Positions 49,801-62,100 of a stretch of DNA of 64,000 nucleotides are shown here, piece by piece. The position numbers and the translations under genes were made by a program. The DNA is from Ypsolopha sequella (lineage: Eukaryota > Arthropoda > Insecta > Lepidoptera > Ypsolophidae). Location: NCBI GenBank assembly GCA_934047225.1, contig OW203989.1, positions 19,319,977 to 19,383,976 on the forward strand, in the 5' to 3' direction. Position 1 is the first letter of the stretch, and every line of letters starts with the position of its first letter. The notes under the pieces were generated by a model. It was given only the letters and a program-made list of their open reading frames with translations, was not told the DNA's origin and searched no databases.

Positions 49801-52800
49801 GACCGCGGAGTCTTAGTAATAGGGTCCCGTTGGTTACCCTTTGGGTACGGAACCCTAAAAAAGAGCACAACTATACTAATAAATTATACACAAAACCACC
49901 CGCCGCGGCCAACTACATGCCTGTTGCAGCAGTTGCGGTTATAGGGATAGTAAAGTCTGCCCGCAATTACTTCCAATACCAGGACCGTATTGGCTCTGGC
50001 CCACACCCTGTGTACGTGTGTACCATAGACGCGCATCGCTTTCACATGGTCACGTGTGCCTAGGCGACATGCCCGAGGCGCTGCAGTAGCGGGGCAGCCT
50101 CAACACCGCCCTGAGTGCGTTGTTGTATTGGACGCGGATAGCCTCGTAATATTCCTGAGTGTGGTTAGCCCACAGGCTGCACATGTAGAGCGATGTACAA
50201 TATGCTTTGAATAGTGTTACTTAACTATAGAAAAACAATAAATAATAAAAATTTCAGTTTCCTTGTCAAAGGAATATTGTTTATCAGCTCTCTGTTTTTT
50301 GTTGCCTTCAAGTTTATCATGGCATCTATTGTTATTTAACACATATTATTTAATGGGTTCAGAACTCGATGTGTGGTGGTACGGAACCCTTAGTGCACAA
50401 GTTGACGACGAGCAACAACTTTAAAATCAAATAAATAAATAAATTATTTGCAATATTTTTTAATAACTAACGCGTTTTAGGATTCTGTCATAAATTTCTG
50501 TCTGTCCTGTCGTAAAATTTGCCTGGAAATAAGAAGTAAAGTATTGCTATTAATATTAGATGCCACCATTGTTTAAATGATACAATGCAAGTAGTTTTCA
50601 TAAAACTTTATGTCTGAAACATAGTTTAAAAAAAAATGTTTACGCTTCTTTAAAAAATGTCTAATAATTAACATAAAAACAATCCCAAAAATTAAACTTG
50701 ACAAGTCTACAAAGAATGAGATCATTTCCCAGATAAATTGGTTCGGTGTTACTACAAAACGGTGTTTAACTTTAGACAGCGTATAAATCTGTTGCTGTCA
50801 CTCTTTAAGAATATGAAAGAAAAGGCGACAACATCAGATTTAAATACTGTCTAAAGTTAAACACCGTTTTGTGGTAACACGGATTTTGTTCAAGAACTTT
50901 GTGTATAAAATAACATCCCGGATAAAAAGCCGGTTTCAAAAATAAAATGAAAACTTAGTCGTATGGAAGTCTGAACTTTATGACTTCGTTCCAAGACATT
51001 TAGGTACATTCAGAAGTTGAAGACAACTTGAGCGACCAGTGAGTGGCTATTAAATTGTGGTAGCGTATAGGAAAGAAGTTGTATAGACAGATTCGGCTAG
51101 GTCATAAGTTTCAAATTGATTATGCATTCGTTTATTTATTTATTTATTTACAAACAAGGAGTACAAACAGAGAGAGGCACATAATATCTTACAGTAAAGT
51201 TATAGGTATTTTTTCATTGTACCACTATCCTTAGCATACTCACAGATAATATAAATGTTTGAAGTGACGCAGACAGGCGATAAAGATAAAAGTAATATTA
51301 TATTTTTGTTTAAAGAATTGTACTACAAAGCTAAAACCTACAACCAATCTTAAAACTAACATACAGAAAATTATAAAGATTAATTAATTGTCAGAAAGCG
51401 CTTTCTTCACTTGTCTTTTATAACACATATATGAACAATTATTGAAGTCGATATTAAAGAAATTTTCATTATGACTCTTGCACATTCGGTATAGTGGATC
51501 TCTTTTACCTGTTTCTTTTTTTACAGACTTTAGAACAAAGACAAATTTAGGTATGGTACTATCTACTATGGTATCTACTACTACTATGGTTTAGTATCTG
51601 TTTTGTACACTTTTAATACTATAAACGTCATAGAGAGGATCCCATACTTGACTTTCATATTCTTATTGGCTTCTGACATAAGTAAAGTACAAAAGTTTTT
51701 ATGATCGCCAAACTTCTTTGTCTCCTAAAAACATTGACATGGATAGTTTAAAAAAATAAACAAATGGTACGTAATGGATTTTCATACGAATTTACTGGAA
51801 ACTTGTTGAGACTTGAATTAGCTTACTAGCTTACTAGCTTGTCTTTACGGTATGGAGTGATAACATTACTATGTATTTTTGAGAAAAAATAGCTACTGCA
51901 GGTATTACGTGCAGCTTGAACACTCAAGTGTGATTGTTGTTAACTATATGCCAACCGTTTCATCGACACAATTTCAGCATTATCAAGGCGAGTATAAGAT
52001 TGTATCGGTGAAACGGCTGGCATATAAGTAGTCAACAACAATCATACGTGAGTGTTCAAGCCGCAGGTAATATAGTAGTTTATGCTACAAGGGCGAAAAG
52101 GAATAAATTACGAGGACGATTTAAAACACGAGCGTAGCGAGTGTTTTAAACGTAACCGAGTAATTTATTGCTTTTACGCCCGTGTATCATACTACGTTTT
52201 TCAATGCATAGTGTGAGGAAATGAAAACAAATATAATCTTGTGAACTTTCAATTTATGATTGGCTCAAAAGGATTGTATCCAGAGCCGTTAAACAGTGGA
52301 AAAAAAAGTATAACATCTATGGTACACAAGAAAGGCTGCAGGTTAGCCAACCATTGCAAACAAATAAAAAAAAAATAATAATAAAGCCCTAGGGCAAAAT
52401 AATCGACTTTCTGTTCGGTTTTGATGCATAAAAAGTGGGCCTTTACGAGCACATGCATTGAAAATAATTTTTCAATGCAAGTGCTCGTGAAGATTTATTT
52501 TATATGCATCAAAACTGTGCGGTAAAACTGTGCGCTTTACCGCACTTGCGATTTTATTTCATTTTTTATTTATTTACTGGAAGTTGGTTAACCTGCAACC
52601 TTTCCTGGTGTTCAATATACACTAATATGGAACAAAAGTATTATGATATCTATGACCATATATAAAACTTTTTTTTTCACTGTTGAATGTCTCTGGATAG
52701 TCAGTCCTTTTGAGCCAGTCATAATTCAGTTCACAACACTTTAAATTTACATAGAATTTTAAAGGATAGAAATTGTAGTTTTGATGCATTTACAAATTTG

Positions 52801-55800
52801 GAAAGTAATATTTCGGGTCACTTCAAAGTTCGTGTAAGTGGCGAAAGTAATTATTATTATCATATTCATTGCTCGGAGGTTATAATGTAGGTAGTTACGC
52901 ATGTAACGCGAGTCACAGTCTTATGACAAGTTTTGGAACGTACCGTTTGTTCCGTCAAGTTGGCAATTTGCGTGCACAGAAATAAAAAGAAAGTAAAGTA
53001 GTTTATATCAGAGATTTAGAGTATTTTTTGTTTATTTATTTCCTTAGAAAATCTGTAATTTAATTGAAAAATCATTGGACTTAACCCCGCCAGATATATT
53101 TGCAGAAGCTATATTTGCAAATGATAAGCTCCTGCCAACAAAATCAAGAGAAAAAAAAATCAACGGAAAAAAGAAACCTTTCTCTTGAAATACTTCAGTG
53201 AACTGGTAAAAAATATAAACCATCTTCATTGTGGCCTAATAGGTACAACAGCAACATCAGCTATAACAATGATAAAAATATAGATATTTTATCTTTAATA
53301 ATATATACTTTTTTTCTTAAATTATGCATATTTTATTAACTCACACTATGCATTGAAAAACATATATGCAGTAAGGAGGCAATAACTTGCTCGAAACGTT
53401 AAAAGAGGAAGATTTAAAAACCCGAGCGTAGCGAGTGTTTAAGGGTCGGTATAATGTCAGATGCACAATTTCAAATGAGCATAAAACATTGTGTAACTTG
53501 GTCAATCGGTTTAATAAAAATAATATAGATAATAGACTATAGGGCTGATATTCGTGCAGAAGCAAAAACGCAAAAGCTTTAAGTTCGCTCGATAGAAAAA
53601 AATTACGAAGTTACCTCTATATTTCATGTTTTTCGAGTGTTAAAGGACCTTTCTTAAAACAGTTTGCCTTGAAATTTGTATTAAAAATAAGAAAACAAAT
53701 GACCCCGTATAATTGCACGGGGATTTTGAATAATTCTGTTTCATTTTCATTTAATTTAACATCTAAGAATTGGCGCTTACGTCGATTTATTCTGAGACAA
53801 GGCGGCGACAAGATATCTCGGTCGCACGCGCTTTTTGTTCCATGCTTTGTTTCGTCACTCACCCGTCAGTCAGTTGTGATCGCTCCGTTGAGACGGGAGG
53901 GCTACGTTTTTGCGCTCTCGACGTCCCGGTTTCGTAATTTAAATAAATCTCGTAATTTGAAACATGGGAAATAAATGCAACCAATGTAAAAAATGGAATA
54001 AAAATGTTTTACGAGTGAAAATAAAGCAGTTGATGAAAGTAATGCAAAGGTACGCCATTACTTAACAAAATAAGTAGGTAGGTCATGTTTTATTAAAGAT
54101 GTTGAACTAAAGGATGTCTCAATGGACTAATGAATATCATCGTTTCCTCGTATCGACGTATCGTCGTATCGACGTATCGGCGTATCGACGTATCCTCGTA
54201 TCGACGTATCGTCGTATCGACGTATTGCCGTATCGTCGTATCCCCGTATCGACGTATCGTCGTATCGACGTATCGGCGTATCGACGTATCGGCGTATCGA
54301 CGTATCGTTGTATCGACGTATCGTCGTATCGACGTATCGGCGTATTGATGTATCGTTGTATCGACGTATCGTTGTATCGACGTATCGTTGTATCGTCGTA
54401 TCGACGTATCGGCGTATCTACGTATCGGCGTATCGACGTATCGTTGTATCGACGTATCGACGTATCGTCGTATCCTCGTATCGACGTATCGACGTATCGA
54501 CGTATCGACGTATCGTTGTATCGACGTATCCCCGTATCGACGTATCGACGTATCGGCGTATTGACGTATCGTTGTATCGACGTATACCCCGTATCGACGT
54601 ATCGTCGTATTGACGTATCGGCGTATCGACGTATCGGCGTATCGACGTATCGTCGTATCGACGTATCGACGTATCGTTGTATCGACGTATCGTTGTATCG
54701 ACGTATCGTCGTATCGACGTATCGGCGTATCGACGTATCGGCGTATCGACGTATCGGCGTATCGACGTATCGTTGTATCGACGTATCCCCGTATCGACGT
54801 ATCGTCGTATCGACGTATCGGCGTATCGACGTATCGTTGTATCGACGTATCCCCGTATCGACGTATCGAAGTATCGGTGTATTGACGTATCGTTGTATCG
54901 ACGTATCCCCGTATCGACGTATCGTCGTATCGACGTATCGGCTTATCGACGTATCGTTGTATTGACGTATCTCCGTATCGACGTATCGGCGTATCGACGT
55001 ATCGACGTATCGGCGTATCGACGTATCGTTGTATCGACGTATCCCCGTATCGACGTATCGTCGTATCGACGTATCGTCGTATCGACGTATCGACGTATCG
55101 ACGTATCGACGTATCGGCGTATCGACGTATCGTTGTATCGACGTATCCCCGTATCGACGTTTCGACGTATCGGTGTATTGACGTATCGTTGTATCGACGT
55201 ATCCCCGTATCGAAGTATCGTCGTATCGACGTATCGGCGTATCGACGTATCGTTGTATCGACGTATCCCCGTATCAACGTATCGACGTATCGACGTATCG
55301 GCGTATTGACGTATCGTTGTATCGACGTATCCCCGTATCGAAGTATCGTCGTATCGACGTATCGGCGTATCGACGTATCGGCGTATCGACGTATCGTTGT
55401 ATCCCCGTTTCGACGTATCGTCGTCTCGACGTATCGTTGTATCGACGTATCCCCGTATCGACGTATCGACGTATTGACGTATCGACGTATCGGCGTATCG
55501 ACGTATCGTTGTATCGACGTATCCCCGTATCGACGTATCGACGTATCGTTGTATCGACGTATCGTTGTATCGTCGTATCCTCGTATCGTCGTATCCTCGT
55601 ATCGTCGTATCCTCGTATCGACGTATCGTCGTATCGACGTATCGGCGTATCGACGTTATCGTCGTATCCCCGTATTGACGTATCGTCGTATCGACGTATC
55701 GGCGTATCTACGTATCGGCGTATCGATGTATCGTTGTATCGACGTATCGTCGTATCGACGTATCGACGTATCGACGTATCGGCGTATCGTTGTATCGACG

Positions 55801-58800
55801 TATCTCCGTATCGACGTATCGTCGTATCGACGTATCGTCGTATCGACGTATCGTTGTATCGACGTATCCCCGTATCGACGTATCGACGTATCGACGTATC
55901 GGCGTATCGACGTATCGTTGTATCGACGTATCCCCGTATCGACGTATCGGTGTATTGACGTATCGTTGTATCGACGAATCCCCGTATCGACGTATCGTCG
56001 TATCGACGTATCGGCGTATCGACGAATCGGCGTATCGACGTATCGTTGTATCGACGTATCGTTGTATCGTCGTATCGACGTATCGTTGTATCATCATCGT
56101 TATCATTATCTTTGCAAGTATGACTTTCGAAAAATAAAATTTTGAAATATAAAAATTAGATGCAAACACAATTACGCAAAAAAATGCCATTGCGAACAAA
56201 CCGTTTTGTCAACTGGGTTGAATTTTATACATCGTAGATGCATTATACTTATTATTGAAAACTAGCACGTGCACGGGTTAATGACCGCGGATCCACACCG
56301 CTCGTGGGAGCTAAGAAATAGCGCTCGCGGCCGGTGACGGCCGGTCGCGCAAACAGTTGAGGCGCGGGGATGCGGGGGCAAAATCACTAATTTGTCCAGG
56401 TTTATACGCAGCCTTAAACGTTTCGAGTAAGTTATTGTCTCCTTACCGCACTTGTAGCTAATACTACAAGGGCCCTAAATACTTATATAACTCTCAAATA
56501 CGGTAAATATCGACTTACTGAAATAATGTTTTTGACGGCAGTGTTAACTAATTAATAATTTGTCTTGAACCATCTCTATGTTACAGAAAAACTTATAAAA
56601 TTTTATAAAACTTTATACTAGCCATAAAATGGAAAATATTATGTAGATATGGTAACATATTATAATGACTAAATAAAATTGTTATAATTATAAAATAAAT
56701 TATTTTGGCTATCGTATTTTCCCATAACCCAGAACAAATTCATCTTTCAATTGTATTACAAAGTTAAACAATAATAAACAGATATTTCACAGCAAATATA
56801 GGATTGCCTTTACTACAGTAAAGCCACTGAGTGATGGCACCTATGACGTTTAAATGCCTACAAAGTATCGTAATTATTTATAAGCAAGTGTGAATTAAAA
56901 AATGTAATACTTCATTGTTGATAGTGATGTACTACTTGTTTCGGTTATTATTTTTCGATTTGAATGTTGCTTTATTGTGCAATAGAATTCGTATAGAAAC
57001 ATAATTTTTTTTTAAAAAAAGTTTCTCATTTTTTATAGATCGTGTTTGAGTTTGCCAAGTTACGCAATAATATTTAATTAAAAACAAAAAAATGACGAAG
57101 TTAAACTAAACGAAAATAAATGATAGTAAAACACTTTTTTCGATTTAGATATTTAAACATCTCTTGGGGGCCCCGGGGCACTACACCGCATAGCCCTCCG
57201 ATAGCTACGCCACTGGTTTTGGCACATTTTCCTTCTGTATCATTGTAAACTGACACTTGATTTTTATTTTTAACCGAAATTTGAAATGTACCTCATCACT
57301 AAATGCAGCTGTCATAAGTGCCATCACTCAGTGGCTCTACTTTATTTACATTTTATGGTAAACTATTGACGTACTGGTATATATGGACTTATGTATTTAC
57401 ATATTCTTACTATGTAAATAGCAGTCAGTTCCACAGTAATCGGTTTATATAGAGACGGTAATCGTCAAAGGTTTTTCAACGTCTGTCTATCATGTATAGG
57501 AAAAATGGTTAAATCCTCTATGGTCTGTTACGAACACGAATGATTAATTTTGAAGTAGATACTCTTTTGTTTGCACCATAGAATAAAAAAAATAATTAGA
57601 GAATTCTTGGTTTGTTCGGAAAAGAGCGTTTTTCTCATTGTTTTTTTTTCTTCGTTCTTAGCTTTCCTCCAGATGGCGCTGTCCATGTCACCATAGATAA
57701 AACATGTTTCGTAGCAATCAATGTCAAAATTTTGTCTTTGATTATGTTGCTAAAGAATACGACAGTGCCATCTAGGAATCTGATTTAACACTAAATTTGA
57801 CATAAGGAAAAACGCTTATTTTCGTCTTGCCAGAACGCGCTCTGTTTGGCTAAGTCAACACGACGCGTTGTTGCTTCTAAGCCTCAGAATAAGGAATACA
57901 AATAGAAGCCTGGCTAAAATAATACTCGGAGAAAGACACCTATCCTTGATTTTGTTGCGACATTCTAGTGTGTTAGAGAGAGATGGATATGTATTAGTTT
58001 TTTCTTAATTAGGTAGGTTGTCACCATGGATGTATAGGTTCATGGTTGTCACTAGTTCGTTGCTTTGCTAGTGATGTAACAATGTCGATTTTTGACTATG
58101 ACAAATAAACCAAATCGAAATGAACCACGACCAATCTGCTTACCACACATTATATCGTATCAAAGTGTGAAAAAAAGAGAATGCAGGAGGCACCAACCTC
58201 TCTGGTGACATCCTCTTGCTTTGGAAGGAGGCCAAGAGAATTAATAGCAAAGTGGTCTCTGTCTACCCCAGTGGGACACATGTTATATTGTGTAAATAAG
58301 GAATTAATGAAAGGATATCTTTCGTTTAGCATAATATTTTTTATTAAGTACAAATTACTATATCGTAGGCAGGTAGGTACATAAGTTAAGTCCAAAATTG
58401 TGCTTGTTTCTAGTACAAAAAATGCTGTAGCTTGTATCAGAGATACAACCGTAAACTATTTAAGTGGATACTTTTTAAGTCGCCTCTTAACTCAATCAAA
58501 TAGATGTTCGTTGATGTCGCGTCTTTGTTCAATCAAGGAGGAAGGAATTAATCGCAACAATAGAAATCATAATAATCATAGACTTATAGGATTCGTAATA
58601 ATAATATTATGTCAATGATGAGCGATGACAGCGCAATTACTACAGAGGCAATTTCAATTTTTTTTTTTATTTCTATCAAATAAACATCAACTTATTTTGA
58701 ATAATAACTAATAACAAATAATGAACGATTAAAATACCTAACCTGCAATAAGAAATCAAATTATGCGCAGTTCAAGTCAATGAGCATTCCCAAAATTCAT

Positions 58801-59116
58801 TTCATGATAGAACTACCCTGTCAAAGTACTTTTATTGTCAACCACTAAGTACGAGAATGTCTTGATCTGCGGAATTTCTTCGTGAAGTCGATCACGGAAG
58901 TAACGTACAAGTTCTGAACAGGCCTTTCAGAACGATTTGCGAACATAGAAGTATGCACTTTTCTACACCACATACATCCATGGGTACTGGTTCTGTTGCC
59001 TAAAATTGAAAAATTATCGAGTTAATATACTATAGTATAGTACAAGCACGTACCTACCTACAAACAAGATTGATAATGCAATTATACATAATTATTTAAA
59101 GGTTACCAATGTGTCT

Positions 59117-59163
<47 letters not shown>

Positions 59164-62100
59164 CAAGGAAAGAAGAGTTTAAATAATTATCGTTTATTGT
59201 TATTTAGTATACATATAAATAACTAATATTCACACACACACACACCCTCTCCCTCTCACACACACACACCCTCACACACACCCTTACATACGCACCCTCA
59301 CACTCACTACAAAGTAATAGAATAAGTTAAGTTACTTTCATTTAATTGCATTGTATCTTTACTTGTCATTGTTAACTTTATATAAAAACTGTGTGGAAGA
59401 GCGGGGTCCCCTAATACAAGTATTTACGTACTTAAAAGGAGTCTCCAACCCAGCTATGTTAAACCGCTTTTAATGATAAATAAATATTTTTGTATTGTAT
59501 ATTGTATTTTTGTTTGTGTCTGTATCCGGTAAATATAACGTCGGTAAAGCATCTGCTTTTAACCGTCTCCATTTTAAATTTTCGTTTGGTCCAAAAAAAT
59601 CCGGCGTAAAGTGTTTCGAACAAATATGACTCCTTTTTTTAATTGCCCAATTTGGTCTAATTATTCGTCTAAGCCATTCACTTTTTAATTCTTCCCTTTT
59701 TGGAAATCTGTAACAAAAAAATATAGCGATATTTATTCGGCATTATTTTTCCTTTAACTCACGCTGCAATTAATCTGCGGTATTATCCTTTATGCACGGC
59801 TGCCGCGGGAACCAATGTTCGATAGTTTGCCACACGGACTTTAGTACATCACTATGCAAAAAAACATAACCTCTAATGGTCGGCAGAAAATCTATATAAA
59901 ACAGGCAAATATCGGTGTAGAATTGAACACGAGTATGATTTACAAGAACTACTATTATTGTTACTGAGTTTTAGGTATGATCCTGCAACTTATTAACATA
60001 AAAACTATCAGAACTCACCGATGAAATGATATTGCTTCATTGTTGTTTTCTTTTCTTCCTGTATGCGATTTACAGCCTTCAATCGCACAAGACATTTTAT
60101 TACAATGTTAAAAAAACAATCAACACAAACAATAATAAATCACACTTTCACGAATTTTGAGAGGAAGAGCACCAAAATATTTAATTTCTCTCGGTGAAGC
60201 TGTAAACTTTCGCAAAATGCATTAGACATTTCGATGCCACCAAATTAAGATGTGATGCACGCAACGAACGATATTACAACACAACGATACAATGATGAGA
60301 CATATTTAATTTGATGGTATTATAATTTTTAAAATACATCCAAATTACATCCATCTGACATTTGTTTGGTTCAATCTAGTGACACACCAGGAAAAAATAT
60401 AAAGTAAGTGCGGTCCGTCGTTTCATTCACTCGTACACAGGAGTAATTTACGTTAGATGAATACAATGGCTAATGCCCAGTTCTTATTTTAGCCAGGCTT
60501 CTATTTGTATTCCTTATTCTGAGTTCTAAGCAATGATCTTGTTTATACTAATAATGACAGGACGTGATAATGTGCAAATTTTATCGATAGTTTATGTCAT
60601 AATGATCCAATGTAAAAAATTGGCGTTACGAAATGTAATTTAATTGGATGTTAATTTGCTTTTTGTCCACTTCCAAGCTGGAGTTGGTTAACGAAACGAA
60701 GTTTTTAGGCATTACGATAGACTCTCGTCTTCAGTGGGGTCCCCACATAGAAGCCCTATGTGGTAGACTTAGTTTCGCCGCATACGCTGTTAGACGCATA
60801 AGTCCAATTACTGATGTAGACATGCTAGATGAGTCTGTTTTAGTAACTTTCACAACAGTATGTCATACGCTCAGAACATTTAAATAGATTTGATTTAATG
60901 TTCTGTGGTCATACGGCATGCTGCTGTGGGATAGAGCCGCGGATACAGGCGCAGTCTTTGTTTTACAGTAGAGGGCATTTCGGGCTATTTATAATAAATA
61001 AAGCACCGAGATTCATTAAGAGAAAAATGTTAAGAAATTAATATATTAACGATTCCTTGTCAATTTATTTACAAAGTTCTTAGATATGTCAGATAAAATG
61101 TTGAGTCTTTCCCAAGGCTTGGTGAGCAACACTGTAAAGAAACCAGAAATAAGCTTTGCCAAGGTGGGTACCTCTTTATAGGCATATTATAAAATAAATG
61201 ATTACTCAAACGATAATAAAGCGAGGGGTTATGATAGTGATCTTTGTCATAATAGTAGTTAGAATAATTTCCTGTCTTATGTTATGATTCCTCTAAAATT
61301 AACGTTAATTAACGGCGGAGTTAGGCATACATTTATTATATGTATTGCATATATTTATTCTTTATTCCTATATTTTGTACATTAGTCAAGCGTATTTTTT
61401 TATAAAATTTAAGTAAACCTAACCTATATTATTTGTTTGTATTTTTCCCGACATTATTTTTTATTATATAAAAGTATTATCTAAAGATAAAGATTATTTA
61501 ATTATATTTCATTGAGCCCTGGCAAATTTTGTCTTGGCCACCTTTTACATGAAATGTTTTTGGTGGGTATTATAGTCAAGTAATTGTAATGAAATGAAAT
61601 GAAATATGTTTATTTATGTAATATAGGTATATCAGATACATTTATCAGATACATTGTATCACCGTTTTTCGACCAATCAGCGATTGGTATTTCTTCTTGT
61701 AATTCCGGCTCGGCACACAATCTATGCTACTTATGTAGCCTCGAACGCTTTCAGAGAACACCTTCACGTGTCTTTACTCATAGTCGAATGAATGATGGAA
61801 GGCGAGCCTCGTGACCAAACAAGCACACTCCTTTTATGTGATTGTTATAAATCGAACTGTGTTTGCGTGTTAAAGTAATACTTATTTGTATTTATTGGCT
61901 TAAAATTGAATGTTTTTTATTTACTTACCCCTTAGTTAAAGTAGATATGAGTAATTTGTATAGTATTAGTTTTAGTATGTAACTGATATGTTAAAAAACG
62001 GACATGATCATGCTAAGTTTCTTGAACTTCTTCTTAGCAAGACTATAATCGAATGGGGGGAGGTAGGCATGTATTTATATTTGTAACATATTAGTATGTA

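Larger units (their letters stand above)
46254..54148. other. 3' half of gene B intron 1
   Basis: Holds listed repeats only. 53640-53970 has modest open frames on both strands with higher GC (a diverged unknown repeat or old coding DNA). I do not recognise it. Confidence 0.5.
57883..60523 (-). mobile_element. P-element-superfamily DNA transposon, internally degraded
   Basis: Perfect 40-bp terminal inverted repeats at 57883-57922 and 60484-60523 (outer end CTCAGAATAAGG) enclose 2.56 kb. Both ends are flanked by the same 8 bp, TTCTAAGC (57875-57882 and 60524-60531), a perfect target duplication. Inside, on the minus strand next to the right end, is a two-exon gene for a THAP domain (59470-60095). 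A THAP N-terminus with 8-bp duplications is the hallmark of P elements; hAT elements share the duplication size but use BED fingers, and Kolobok elements have THAP but duplicate TTAA. P transposases are about 750 residues. That much coding DNA is not here, and the middle carries microsatellites and a retrotransposon-like tail, so the copy is non-autonomous. Confidence 0.85.

Noticed and set aside
54149..56092. CRISPR-like repeat array
   Set aside because: No spacers; units are contiguous 8-mers in a eukaryotic intron.
54093..56145. Up to 394-codon frames in the 54-56 kb block
   Set aside because: Produced by the 8-bp tandem unit; the same repeat is open on both strands and in several frames, with no splice or start logic.
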